A stretch of DNA of 64,000 bases from Verrucomicrobiia bacterium. Lineage in GTDB: Bacteria > Verrucomicrobiota > Verrucomicrobiia > Opitutales > Opitutaceae. Location: the NCBI GenBank assembly GCA_011525695.1, contig WYBX01000139.1, positions 62,001 through 126,000 of the forward strand, written 5' to 3'. Every line of letters begins with the position of its first letter. Position 1 is the first letter of the stretch. Below are positions 15,891 to 25,500 of the stretch, piece by piece. The translations under genes were made by a program, and so were the position numbers. The notes beneath the pieces are model-generated. The model saw only the letters and a program-made list of their open reading frames with translations, did no database searches and was not told where the DNA came from.

Positions 15891-16631
15891 ATGCAACAAT
15901 CCCTATTCGATTTCGGAGCAGTAAGCTCCTCGAACGACGACACGCCACTCGCGTGTGGCGAGCAGCCGCAACATCGGTTGGAACATTTCGGAGTGCGCGC
16001 CATGAGCGACTCGGAGCTGATAGCGATCATGATTCAAGGGAATGGCGTGCGGGCGAAGGATGCCCTCGATGTCGCCAGGAAACTCGTGGCGGAAGCGGGA
16101 TCGCTTGCGGCACTGGCCGGATGGCAGCCGGCGGATTTTTGGAGGATCAAAGCCATCGGACGAATCAAGGGCTGCCAGTTGTCGGCGATGGCCGAAATCG
16201 GCCGCCGGATGATGCGCGGCCCGGAACAGACGCCGCTCCTCAACCGACCGGAACTGATTGCGCAGTTCATGGCGCCCATCGTATTGGGCCTTCAAGTCGA
16301 GAAGTTCTTCGTGCTCTGCCTCAATCGGAAGAACCGTTTGATCAAACTGGTTGAAGCTACCTCGGGCACCGCAACCGCTGCCTTGGCGTCACCCAAGGAG
16401 GTGCTCAGGATTGCTCTGAGAGAAGGCGCCGTGGCCGTGGCATGTGTCCACAACCACCCAAGCAGCTCAGACCCGGCCCCAAGCGCGCCGGACATGGCCG
16501 TCACGCGGCAACTGCGCGAGGCGTTCAAAGCGGTCGACTTGGAGCTAATCGATCACGTGATCGTCGGCCGCAAGGAATGCGACCCGCTCGGCGTGGGATT
16601 TTTCAGCTTCCGCAGTGCAGGCATCCTCTGA
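15891..16631 (+). CDS. radC: RadC family JAB-domain protein
   Basis: A 246-residue RadC-type protein. The N-terminal helix-hairpin-helix-like part has RAMSDSELIAIMIQGN and FWRIKAIGRIKGCQL. The C-terminal JAB/MPN domain carries the metal motif VHNHPSSSDPAPSAPD, with both His and the Asp present, and ends with DHVIVG. RadC homologues are frequent on mobile elements and are proposed DNA-processing nucleases or anti-defence proteins; chromosomal RadC is not clearly a repair enzyme. The ATG at 15891 gives the family start (QQSLFDFG). A small hairpin precedes it. The neighbours are all plasmid-type genes, so this is element cargo rather than housekeeping. Confidence 0.88.
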   Translation: MQQSLFDFGAVSSSNDDTPLACGEQPQHRLEHFGVRAMSDSELIAIMIQGNGVRAKDALDVARKLVAEAGSLAALAGWQPADFWRIKAIGRIKGCQLSAMAEIGRRMMRGPEQTPLLNRPELIAQFMAPIVLGLQVEKFFVLCLNRKNRLIKLVEATSGTATAALASPKEVLRIALREGAVAVACVHNHPSSSDPAPSAPDMAVTRQLREAFKAVDLELIDHVIVGRKECDPLGVGFFSFRSAGIL

Positions 16632-16817
16632 GCGGCACTTGCAGAGTTCACAGGTAGAGGCGCGCCAGCGCCACCGCCAGAGAGATCACGCACAACGCGG
16701 CGGTGAAGCGCCGCGCACCGACAAGCCGGGCCGCCGCTTCCGCCACTTCGCCATGTCGGCGATTTCGGTTGTCGCCCCGCTCCGTTTCACGGAGAGAAAC
16801 AGCGGCAATACGCTGTC

Positions 16818-17128
16818 ATGGCTCGTGCCAAATCCCAATCCGCCGTTCCGCTGACCTTCGATCTGCCGGTTTCGCTGCTGGCGACGATCGATGCGCGACG
16901 CAAAAGCTACGGGCTCAATTCGGCGAGCGAGGCGATCCGCCTCGCCTCGAGGAGTTCGACGTCGCGGCGCATCGGCCGAATCGGGATGAGCACACGCAGA
17001 TTTCAGTGCGAATTGCCGCGTCGCAGCGCAAGGAGCTGCGGGCCGCGGCGAGACAGAAAAAGGCAAGCGTCGGCGAACTGATTCGCGCCGCCATCGAGGC
17101 GCTGCCCGCACGGCCGGCGCGCCGTTAG
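16818..17128 (+). pseudogene. Frameshifted tandem ribbon-helix-helix protein
   Basis: Two ribbon-helix-helix domains lie in different frames. Frame 1 from ATG 16818 encodes VPLTFDLPVSLLATIDARRK with SASEAIRLA. A -1 shift around 16946 (cctcgcctcgagg) then restores LEEFDVAAHRPNRDEHTQIS, followed by a second domain ISVRIAASQRKELRAAA ending at 17128. Joined, they give an about 103-residue protein with EAIRLALEEFD across the junction, exactly what an intact RHH would read. It is either a one-base deletion, a sequencing error or programmed frameshifting. RHH proteins are plasmid regulators or antitoxins. It precedes the convergent SWIB gene. Confidence 0.65.
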
Positions 17129-17148
17129 CTTCCGACTCCCGAGGATAA

Positions 17149-17637
17149 TCAGACCGACGGCGTGGGCTCGGGGGGCGGTGAGGGTTGGGCCGGCGGCGGC
17201 GGCGCCTCGGTCGGCGACACCGCAGGTTGGATCACTGGCGTCGGTTCCGACAGGTTCTGGTTCACGAGCTTCGTCAACTCGAACATGTTGACGGCATCCT
17301 GACCGTTGAACACGGCCTTCAGTCGCTCGTCGGCTTTGATTAGCCGGCGATTCTGCGGGTCCTGGAGCTGGTGCTCGCGGATGTAGGTCCATAGCCGGCG
17401 CGTGATTTCGGTGCGCGGGAGGGGATCGGAACCGACGATGGTGGCGAGCGCCAGGCTCGGCGCCATCGGTTTCATGAAGGCGGCGCTTGGCTGACGCGAC
17501 GCTTTCTTCGCCGGTGCAGCCGCAACTTTCATGGCCGCCACCTTGCGGGTCCTCTTGCCGGATTTCTTGATCGGCTTTTTGGTCGGACTCTTCGCTGACG
17601 GCTTGCGTCTCTTCTTCGCGGCTTTTTTTGAGGGCAT
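17149..17637 (-). CDS. SWIB/MDM2-domain protein with basic N-terminus
   Basis: A 162-residue protein in three parts: a Lys-rich histone-H1-like N-terminus (residues 1-50), a SWIB domain (about 58-130) with LPRTEITRRLWTYIREHQLQ, DPQNRRLIKADE and MFELTKLVNQNL, and a Pro-rich tail. SWIB domains in bacteria occur in chlamydiae and verrucomicrobia, often joined to DNA-binding tails, and probably bind chromatin-like DNA or protein partners. The basic tail fits nucleoid association. It is convergent with the RHH remnant, 20 bases away, and divergent from the methyltransferase gene. Its presence on a mobile backbone suggests an element-borne nucleoid protein. Confidence 0.88.
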   Translation of the reverse strand: MPSKKAAKKRRKPSAKSPTKKPIKKSGKRTRKVAAMKVAAAPAKKASRQPSAAFMKPMAPSLALATIVGSDPLPRTEITRRLWTYIREHQLQDPQNRRLIKADERLKAVFNGQDAVNMFELTKLVNQNLSEPTPVIQPAVSPTEAPPPPAQPSPPPEPTPSV

Positions 17638-17808
17638 GATCTCGGGGCTGAGGTTGGAGGTTTCTGCGCGCTGGAAAACGGACCCGACGGGCCGATATAC
17701 AGCAGAACTGGTCGTGGAAACAAGCGCGCAGGGAATGCCCCAATGTGGCCGTCGTACTGCCCGGTTGTTTCCATCGACCTGCCGTCAACATTCATTTTGC
17801 TCCCTGCG

Positions 17809-18387
17809 ATGAAATTCCGCGAAAGCGGCATGCCGGATGAAGATTACTGGGAATCGCTTTTCGACGTGGAAGCGATCCTCAGTCGTTTTGGTTTCGACGC
17901 CAAGACCGGCGATGTCGCCGAACTCGGTTGCGGTTACGGAACCTTCACGATCCCGCTCGCGAAGCGAATCCGCGGCATCGTGCACGCGATCGACATCGAC
18001 GCGGCGATGGTCGAACGCACCCGACAACGGGCCGCCGCGGAGAATCTCGCCAACGTGCGCCCGGTGCAACGCGACGTGGCGGCCGATGGCTTCGGCGTGC
18101 TGGACGATTCGTGCGATGCCTGCCTTCTGTTCAACATTCTCCACGGCGAAGACCCGAAAGGTCTGCTATGCGCGGCCCGGGAATCCGTTCACCGGGGCGG
18201 TTTGGTTGCCGTCATCCACTGGCGCGCGGACATCGTGACGCCGCGCGGCCCGAGCGCCGCGATTCGTCCGAAGCCGGGGCAAATTCTCGCGTGGGCCGCG
18301 GGCGCCGGCGATTTGGCCCCGGCGCTCGATGCACCGGTGTTCCCGCTACCACCGTGGCACTACGGACTGAAACTCTTCAAACGGTAG
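17809..18387 (+). CDS. Class I SAM-dependent methyltransferase
   Basis: A 192-residue methyltransferase. Motif I is VAELGCGYGTFTIPLA, motif II ends in AIDID, and a post-I strand is NVRPVQRDV. The catalytic region FNILHGEDPKGLL and HRGGLVAVIHW resemble UbiE/Methyltransf_11-type small-molecule methylases. The start at ATG 17809 removes 22 codons that precede the conserved MKFRESGMPDEDYWESLFD segment. No neighbour indicates the substrate. It stands alone between the SWIB gene and a hypothetical gene. The family is confident and the substrate unknown. Confidence 0.82.
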   Translation: MKFRESGMPDEDYWESLFDVEAILSRFGFDAKTGDVAELGCGYGTFTIPLAKRIRGIVHAIDIDAAMVERTRQRAAAENLANVRPVQRDVAADGFGVLDDSCDACLLFNILHGEDPKGLLCAARESVHRGGLVAVIHWRADIVTPRGPSAAIRPKPGQILAWAAGAGDLAPALDAPVFPLPPWHYGLKLFKR

Positions 18388-18441
18388 CGATCACTCCGGC
18401 GAGCGGACAGGCGAAGCGCACAACGGCATCACCGTTGTCCC

Positions 18442-18954
18442 TCACGAGAGTTTATCGACGAAGACGCGGGACATGTGCTGGAGCGCGTTGAGCACGGATG
18501 CCGGCGCTGCCGCCAACGGCTTCGATCCCGTGACGACCTGCTGGCGAAGCGCAGCCACCGTTCCTTCCTTCGTGAGGTGCTGATATCCCGACACCGGCGA
18601 CGTGCGGTTTTCGAATTTGGCGTGGTAAGCGACGATCCCGGTGGCGGCGGGCAGCCCCGTGTCGGAGTCGAGTGTCACCACAAACGGATCGACGTCGTAA
18701 ACCTTGTCGCGCTGCGCACCGGTTTGGTCCACGCGATACGGGCAGATCACCAGCCAGTCGCGCTCGTTGTGCGCGTCGCCGGAGATCGCCACAATGACCG
18801 AAACGCATTTCGCGAGATACTCGGCGGGGTAGAAACCCGCGAGCGAACCAGTCGGGAAATGCGGGATGTCGTAACAGACCACTGCATCCATCCCAACGTC
18901 CGTGTAGAGGTTGGTAACCGCCTCTTGGTGTCCGGTCACGAACTTCAACGGCAT
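18442..18954 (-). CDS. Conserved-looking hypothetical protein
   Basis: A 170-residue protein with no recognised family. Composition is normal for a soluble protein with alternating strands: AVVCYDIPHFPTG, YLAKCVSVIVAISGD, DWLVICPYRVD, DVDPFVVTLDSDTG. The ATG at 18954 was chosen because the 17 codons upstream look untranslated. It has no signal peptide or membrane segment. Neighbours are plasmid-type genes, so it is probably an element-borne protein conserved among related elements. Confidence 0.6.
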   Translation of the reverse strand: MPLKFVTGHQEAVTNLYTDVGMDAVVCYDIPHFPTGSLAGFYPAEYLAKCVSVIVAISGDAHNERDWLVICPYRVDQTGAQRDKVYDVDPFVVTLDSDTGLPAATGIVAYHAKFENRTSPVSGYQHLTKEGTVAALRQQVVTGSKPLAAAPASVLNALQHMSRVFVDKLS

Positions 18955-19108
18955 GACAGCCTCCGGCCTTTCATCGTCCGCGCTCGCGGCACACCCACGC
19001 CCCATCTCGCCACGCCGCTACCGGTCGCGAGGTGGCCGGAGTAGGATGTCGGCACGAAGAGAGTTTCTTGGCGCATCTTCGGTCAGGTGAACAGGTGGCC
19101 ATCTCGAA

Positions 19109-19564
19109 TCAAGTGCGCACCTCGTCATTCGTCGGGACCGTGGAGGCAACACCGCCCAACTGCTCGTTCAATCGCTCGACGAGTTCCGTCATGTCGAACG
19201 GTTTTCCGAGGACTGCCAGCGCGCCTGCCTCGGCCGTCTGCTTTTGAACCTCGGCAGTCGCCGCGCCCGTCATCAGCCACACCGGCGTCGGACCACCCGA
19301 CGCGGTCCCGTGTTTCCGCAGCGCCCGGCACAATTCGATGCCGTTCATTCCCGGCATGTGAACGTCGATCAAGGCACCGGACATTGTTTGCTCCTTGGCC
19401 AGTCGGAGAGCCTCTGCACCTCCGGCGGCAGTGACCACACTGAAACCGTGAGCGCTCAACACGTGTCGGAGAATCTGGAGCACGGAAGGATTGTCGTCGA
19501 CGACCAGGATGGTGCGAGGGGCGGAGTTCAAGGGAACTGACGATGTTGGCAGGCTATGCCGCAC
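19109..19564 (-). CDS. Single-domain response regulator (CheY-like receiver)
   Basis: A 151-residue receiver domain without an output domain. The acidic pair is D23-D24 in ILVVDDN, the phospho-acceptor is D67 in ALIDVHMPGMNG, the switch threonine is in VWLMTG at 99, and the conserved Lys is K121 in LGKPFD, so it should be phosphorylatable. About 20 extra residues lie at each end. No histidine kinase is in the window, so its partner is elsewhere; the orphan GHKL ATPase at 11 kb has no phosphoacceptor domain. It lies on the mobile backbone beside an XRE regulator. Confidence 0.88.
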   Translation of the reverse strand: MRHSLPTSSVPLNSAPRTILVVDDNPSVLQILRHVLSAHGFSVVTAAGGAEALRLAKEQTMSGALIDVHMPGMNGIELCRALRKHGTASGGPTPVWLMTGAATAEVQKQTAEAGALAVLGKPFDMTELVERLNEQLGGVASTVPTNDEVRT

Positions 19565-19589
19565 GGATCGAGTGACATGGCAACGGCCG

Positions 19590-19706
19590 ACTCAGGCGCC
19601 GAAAGTAATCGGTCGTGGGGCGACAAACGAAATCCGCCAACGCTTGGATTTGGGCGAACATAGCACGCTGACCTTTCTCGCGTCCGATCAGGGTTGGCTT
19701 TTCTGA
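19590..19706 (+). pseudogene. Partial paralogue of the gene at 20070-20642
   Basis: The codons ending at 19706 read NEIRQRLDLGEHSTLTFLAS then DQGWLF and a stop. These match the C-terminus of the protein at 20070-20642 (AEIRRRLELSEHTTLTFLAT, then ERGWQF). No matching start or body is present upstream in any one frame, so this is a truncated duplicate about 930 bases before the intact copy, with the XRE gene between. Confidence 0.6.
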
Positions 19707-19752
19707 CGGCACGGCGCAAACTGCGCTGGTGACGCTACCCCGGATTCGGATG

Positions 19753-19989
19753 TCACCGTCGCAACTTGGGGCGAAGTTTAGCCGCTTCGCGGACGAGCTT
19801 GTCCGGTTCGACGCCCAAACCGGCCCCGAGGAGAAAAATCGTGTCCAAGCTCGGCTGGCGCTTGGCGCGCTCCAGCAGCGAAAGTGTCGTCGGGTGCAGG
19901 CCGGCCCGTTCCGCCAGCTCCTCATGAGTGAGCCCCCGCTCCTTGCGGAATCGCAGCAAGACATGGGCGAAGGCTTCGGTAGTGTCCAA
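19753..19989 (-). CDS. XRE-family helix-turn-helix regulator
   Basis: A 78-residue Cro/C1-type DNA-binding protein. The helix-turn-helix runs from RKERGLTHEELAERAGLHPT to TLSLLERAKRQPSLDTIFLLG. It is essentially only the HTH domain, as in plasmid or phage regulators and some antitoxins. It is divergent from the hypothetical gene at 20070; the 80 bases between would contain its operator. It probably regulates element genes. Confidence 0.88.
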   Translation of the reverse strand: MDTTEAFAHVLLRFRKERGLTHEELAERAGLHPTTLSLLERAKRQPSLDTIFLLGAGLGVEPDKLVREAAKLRPKLRR

Positions 19990-20069
19990 GCCGCCATTCT
20001 AAAATCCGTTGACCGGCGATTAACACAGACAGTAGTCAGGATGGATCATGGCCGATTGACGAGTCCGCA

Positions 20070-20642
20070 ATGCGCGCGATCCCCATTACGCCGATTGGCG
20101 ACACCCTGACCCTGTATGCCGTGTTCGAGATTGCGCGGTTCCGGCGACGCCATCCCGTGCTGGCCGGGCTGCACGTCGGCCCGCCGCTGCTCGCCTTCGA
20201 GCCGCGGAATTTCGACGACGCGCAGCCGCCCGACCTCTACGAAATCTCGATCCCGCTCGCCCGCGTCATTCTCGTCGGGTGGACGCCGGACTGGAACGCC
20301 CGCCTGCTCGACACCGCCCGCAAAGTCGGCGCATGGGCAGCGCGGCGCGGTGCACGAGCAGCGGCAACCGGCACATCTGACGCACCAGGCCAGGAAATTG
20401 CCGGCGCTGGATTCGAGCCGCCGCAACCGCGCATGCCCCTACGAAGCGTATTTTGCCGGATGCAGGAAACGAGCACGGCCGTCGCGGGCTTTTCGCTGGC
20501 GACGAGACGAAACCATCCGGAGAGCGCGGCGGCCGTGTTGGTAGATGGGGTGGACGCCACGGCTGAAATCCGCCGCCGCTTGGAATTGAGCGAACACACC
20601 ACGCTTACGTTTCTTGCGACCGAACGGGGCTGGCAGTTTTAG
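20070..20642 (+). CDS. Hypothetical protein with duplicated C-terminus nearby
   Basis: A 190-residue protein of unknown family. The N-terminal half has LAGLHVGPPLLAFEPRNFDD and LARVILVGWTPDWNARLLDT; the middle (about 95-130) is low complexity and may be a linker or hold a sequencing error; the C-terminal 35 residues (ATAEIRRRLELSEHTTLTFL) form a separate conserved unit that also occurs as a fragment at 19590-19706. It is divergent from the XRE regulator, so it may be its target. The two-part structure suggests a fusion. No function is proposed. Confidence 0.5.
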   Translation: MRAIPITPIGDTLTLYAVFEIARFRRRHPVLAGLHVGPPLLAFEPRNFDDAQPPDLYEISIPLARVILVGWTPDWNARLLDTARKVGAWAARRGARAAATGTSDAPGQEIAGAGFEPPQPRMPLRSVFCRMQETSTAVAGFSLATRRNHPESAAAVLVDGVDATAEIRRRLELSEHTTLTFLATERGWQF

Positions 20643-20801
20643 CGGTGCAACATCGACGTGTATCTATCTACACCACCATTTCCGCGCAGACAACGCCGCC
20701 ACGAGCAGGGGGCACCCGCCGTTTGGAACCATCAACCGATTCCCGTTTTCTTTCCGTACGCCGCAAAGGCGCCCCATTCCGATGCACCACAACTCGATGC
20801 T

Positions 20802-21026
20802 ATGGTGGACGCCAACGGAGTCGTGCAGCCGGAGCCGTGGATGAACGAGCGTCTGGTGGCATTGGATCGGATGAGCCCGCGTGATCGGATTTCTGCCATC
20901 GAAGGCGACCTCCGCAATTACCCCAAGGAATGCAGGGCCGCGTTGGTTTTTCATCGCAAGGCCCTGCTGCGAATGCTCGATGCCGCGCGGCTGGCAGCCG
21001 GACTTGTGACGCGAGAGCAGTTGTAG
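20802..21026 (+). CDS. Small hypothetical protein
   Basis: A 74-residue helical protein starting at ATG 20802 (VDANGVVQPEPWMNERLVAL, later CRAALVFHRKALLRMLDAAR). The same frame is open from 20658, but those codons are low complexity. It is followed by 268 bases with only tiny open frames before the convergent end of the helicase gene. I do not recognise a family; composition supports a real gene on the element backbone. Confidence 0.45.
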   Translation: MVDANGVVQPEPWMNERLVALDRMSPRDRISAIEGDLRNYPKECRAALVFHRKALLRMLDAARLAAGLVTREQL

Positions 21027-21294
21027 CAGGAGAACTCGCCGGTGGAACGCTTGGATTTTACCAAGGCTACCATCATTTACGGACGGCGCCTCCGTGGCTG
21101 ACCAGGCCACGATCCCGGAGGACTTCAATCCGATCCGTCCTCGTAGTCGGCGGTCACGCGGTCAGCCTCTTGGCGAATAACTATGCGCCGCGCGGCGATC
21201 CAGCGCTGGCGCCGCACCTCGAAGGACGCCGATAGTTTTCTGCCCGACCCCGAGATGGCGATTCGCCGTGGCCGCAGTGGCGTCGAAAGCCCTT

Positions 21295-22566
21295 CTACAC
21301 CGCCATGCGCGCCGAAGGTGCGATGACCGGATTGATCGCCACCTCTGTCGATTCATCCGCGGTCACGCGAACTGATTTTCTTGGCGTCTCTGCCGCAGGT
21401 GTATCGGAATCCCCGGTCTCCGCCGCGAGTTGAGACGAAGCCTGATTCTTCGTGATGTCGAGCGCCTCGACCAGTTCGCACTGCCGCTGCTGCGCCTCGC
21501 GATAACGCGCCTCGTGTTCGAATGGTTTGCCGACCAGTGCCGAAAGCTCGGCCAGATTCTTTCGCGTCTGACCAAGGTCGCTGCGGCGCGCTTCGATCCG
21601 CTCCTCGATCGAGCGCACGGCGTGTTCGAGCGATGCGATGATGCCGACCGGACTCATGGAGACTTTCGCCGGATAACTCGCCGCGCCGTGCAGGGTGAGC
21701 GTGTCGGCGCTCGTCGGCCGGAACTCGATTCGGAAACCGGCCAGTTCGCCGACGATGGCTGCGCCCGCCGCGCGCAGTCGGCCGCCGACCAGATAGATGA
21801 GCGCCTCGCCGGCCTTCGCTCGCTCCGTGAATCTCTCGCCGCTGACCACCATCCGAAAATTGTCGCCATGCGTGTCCTGCCGCATCTTCAAGTCCTGCTC
21901 CATGCCGGCGATGTTCCGCTCGATACGGATCACATCCTCCTCCATCATGCGCACCCGAGCGCGGGCGGTGTATTGGCTTTCGGCATGCTCTGCGCGCAGC
22001 CGCGACAACCGCATCACCTCGGCGTCGATCTTCGCCTTTTCGATCACCATCGGGTTGCCCGACGCGATCGCTTTCACCTCGGCGTAGCTCAGCGCCGGGC
22101 TCTCGAGGTCCTCGATACGGCGCGCGGTGGTTTCGCCGGTCATGATCTGCGAAATGAACCGCGCCTTGTTTTCCAGCAGTCCCCACACGTAACTGTCGAA
22201 ACTTTGTTCGGTGACGTAGCGGAGCACTTTCACGACCGCGTTTGAATTGCCTTGGCGCAAGATCCGGCCCTCGCGCTGCTCGATGTCGGCGGGTCGCCAC
22301 GGCGCGTCGAGGTGATGGAGCGCGATCAGCTTCGATTGCACATTGGTGCCGGCACCCATTTTCTGGGTCGAGCCGAGCAGAATCCGCACCTTGCCCGTCC
22401 GCACCTCCTTGAACAACGCGGCCTTCGCGGCGTCCGTGTCGGCGTTTTGGATGAACTGGATTTCGTCCATCGGCACGCCCGCGGCCACGAGCTTTGCCTT
22501 CATGTCATCATAAACAGAGAACCCGCGGCCGCCGATCTTCGGCGTCGAGAGATCGCAGAACACCAA
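21295..22566 (-). CDS. C-terminal part of a split methylase-helicase
   Basis: A 423-codon frame that continues the gene at 22500-26537 after a frameshift. It carries the C-terminal helicase lobe: LVFCDLSTPK, ILLGSTQKMGAGTNVQSKLI, and motif VI in DIEQREGRILRQGN. Then come long charged helices (RIERNIAGMEQDLKMRQDTH) and a DUF-type tail region typical of plasmid and phage methylase-helicases. The first codon is a TTG at 22566; homology continues upstream in this frame to about 22670 (ADYPASKVNHVVREIF). So this is one damaged or mis-sequenced gene rather than two. If truly split, the helicase would be inactive. Confidence 0.75.
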   Translation of the reverse strand: MVFCDLSTPKIGGRGFSVYDDMKAKLVAAGVPMDEIQFIQNADTDAAKAALFKEVRTGKVRILLGSTQKMGAGTNVQSKLIALHHLDAPWRPADIEQREGRILRQGNSNAVVKVLRYVTEQSFDSYVWGLLENKARFISQIMTGETTARRIEDLESPALSYAEVKAIASGNPMVIEKAKIDAEVMRLSRLRAEHAESQYTARARVRMMEEDVIRIERNIAGMEQDLKMRQDTHGDNFRMVVSGERFTERAKAGEALIYLVGGRLRAAGAAIVGELAGFRIEFRPTSADTLTLHGAASYPAKVSMSPVGIIASLEHAVRSIEERIEARRSDLGQTRKNLAELSALVGKPFEHEARYREAQQRQCELVEALDITKNQASSQLAAETGDSDTPAAETPRKSVRVTADESTEVAINPVIAPSARMAV

Positions 22567-25500
22567 CTGCGTGAGCCGCTGGGCACGCGTTTCCTGCCAG
22601 ATCGAAAAGATTTCCCGGACGACGTGGTTGACCTTGCTCGCGGGATAGTCGGCCGACCGCGGTCGCCCAAGCGCAGGTCGAGTGCGGCCTTCCGACCCTC
22701 TCCGGTGATTTTCAGCATGTTGTCCTCGCGCGGATCGACGTGGCCGGATTTGAGTTTCTCAGCCCGCTTCGCCAGCGCCGCCACCACGGCCTTCATCTCA
22801 TCCGTGCTCGGCGCACTCACGATCCGCGGCTTGCCGCCGTCGAGCGCCGGCGTCGGCAACTTCAGCATCGCCGCGGTGCGAATGTCGGCCATCTGCCGAA
22901 ACAGGTGCATCAATTCGGGCACGTTGACGAAGCGGGCGAACCGCGTATTGAGCCGGTAGCCCGAGCCGTCGGGCGCGAGTTCCATCGCCGTGACCGTCTC
23001 GCCGAACGTCGCCGCCCACGAATCGAAGTGCTGCAGTCGCTGCCGACGCAGCACGTCCATTTGCAGGTAACGCTGCATCGTGAACATTTCCGCCATCGTG
23101 TTCGTGATCGGCGTGCCGGTCGCGAACACCACACCGCTGCCGCCGTTGATTCGCTGCACGTGCTGCACTTTCAGAAACATGTCGAACGCGCGCTCGGAAG
23201 CGGTCTGCGGCAGTCCCGCGACGCGGGTCATTTTCGTGACGTAAAACAAATTCTTGAACGCCTGCGCTTCGTCCACGAAGAGCCGATCGACGCCGAGCTC
23301 CTCGAACGTGAGGGTGTTGTCCTTCCGATGTTCAGCCGCGAGGGTCTTCAATTTCGCTTCGAGCCGCTTTTTCGCGGACTCCAGTTGCTTCACGATCCGG
23401 CTGTCACCGGCATCTTCCTTCGATTGCCGAATGCACTCGGCGAGTTCTTCGAGTTGCTGTTGGAAAAAATCCTCACGCGCTTTCGTCGAGAGCGGGAGCC
23501 GCTCGAACCCCGAGTGCGTGACGATTACGGAATCCCAGTTGCTGGTCGCAATCCGGCTCATCAGCCGGCGCCGGCCGTCGCCCTCGAAATCGTCCCGACC
23601 CGCCACCAGAATGTTGGCGTTGGGATACAGCATCAAGAACTCCGACGAGAACTGCCCGAGCATGTGATTCGGGACGACGATCATCGGCTTGCGGGCGAGA
23701 CCAAGCCGGCGCAGTTCCATCGCCGCGGCCGAAAGCACCATCGTCTTCCCGGCGCCGACCGAATGCGCGACGAGCGTGTTCGGCGTCTGCAGAATCCGCC
23801 AGATCGCCGCCTTTTGGTGGGGCCGGAGTGTGATGCTGGCACTGGCGCCCGGCAGGGTGAGGTGGTCGCCGTTGAACGTGCGCACGCGGTAGCAGTTGAA
23901 TTCGCGATTGTAGAGCGCGACGAGCCGCTCCCGCCGCCCGTCGTCCTGAAAAACCCACTCGGCGAATCGCTCCTTGATCTTTTGCTGCTTCTCGCGCGCG
24001 GCCTCGGTCGCCGTGGCGTTGACGACGGCGTTTTTCTTGGCGTCGTAATCGTAGATCGTCGGTGTGCGCAGGTTCAGCGCGGCCTCGATCAACTCGTGCG
24101 CCGGCGCGCGCTCGGTGCCCCATTCGGCCAGGTTGGCAACGCAGCGCTTCGCGTAGTAGCCAACCTCGACGGTCCACAGGCCGAGGTCCGCTGCGTGTGC
24201 GACCCGGGTGTTGTCTTCCTCCGGCACGGCCAGCAACTCCCGCACGAACTGCCCGACATCGGCGGCAGGGATCCATACGGCACCGAGACGGGCGTCGATT
24301 TCCGTGGCCTTCAAATCGACTGGCTGGACCTCGCGCAACGCCTCGACATTCGCTTTATAGATCGGGCTGAATTCTTCCGCTTTCTCCGCCTCGACCAATT
24401 TTTCGCGAACATTGCCAGCGAGGTATTCGTCCGCCGTTTCCCACCGCTCTGCTCGGTCGAGCGTCGGCAGACTGAACATGGGATTCCGGAATCCCTCTTC
24501 CGTTTTCCACTGCCATTTGGTGGCCGGGACCCGGAAGATCAGCCCCTGAAGGTCAGGCAAGAATTCCTTCACCGGTTTCCCGAGCAGCTTCGCCATGTGC
24601 TCCAAATCAACCCGGCCCCTCTCGTTCAGCGTGACGACGAGCGCTTCGTTGGCGCTACTGACGCTCTCGACCGGCCGCTTCGGTTGGATGGTCCGCTCGT
24701 GGAAGATGGCTGTCTTTGTCGCGGTGTTGTTGTCCTCGTCGTAATTCTCCAGCGAGAGGAGCAGCGGCAGATCGGGATCGCCGGCGAACGCCCGCACGTT
24801 GGCCGATTGCGACACCGGGCCGAATTGACCGACGAAGTAGTCGTAGTCCTGGTTCAGCCGGAAGCGCGCACGCTCAACCTCGGTTTCGTTTCGCTCTTCG
24901 ACCTGCGTTTGCAGGCAATCGCGCACGGCATCACGCAGCCGGATCATGCCGCGAATCCGCCGCTGTGTTGTTATGGAAATATCCGTGAGCAACACAATCT
25001 CGTCGCCTTCGCGGCGCGCGACTTCGCCCAGCTCCGTCAGCGCATAAGCGTCTGGCTTCACCCTGGGCGGCACCGACATCGTCTGCCGCACGCCGGCCGC
25101 CTCGGCGGGAGTCAGCGGTTGATAGACGCGCTCAGGCAACGAAGACACGGCCGCCGCCAGCGCTTCCCTCAAATTGCGGCCGTCGCTCACGAGCTCGGGC
25201 TCGTTGCGGCCATACATGCCGTGTGCCGACACCTGCATCCGGCCGAGCATCAGGTCCACGCGCTGGTGGAAGAATTCGTTGACGTGGATTGGCTCCGGGC
25301 CGCCGACCCCCATCGGACGCGACTCGATCCACGCCGCACCGCCCGGTTTTTCTCCCGGCGCTCGCTTGCGGAGAAACACGATGTCGGTGGTGACCTCGGT
25401 GTTGGCGTTCTTTTTGAACGCGGTGCTCGGCAGCCGGATCGCGGCGAGCAAGTCGGCCTGATTGCTCACGACCTCACGCAACAGCGAGTGCTGCTTGTCC

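Noticed and set aside
21183..21326. 47-codon plus-strand frame starting MRRAAIQRWRRTSKDADSFL
   Set aside because: It overlaps the convergent end of the helicase gene and has a biased Arg/Pro composition. A small gene cannot be ruled out but is not supported.
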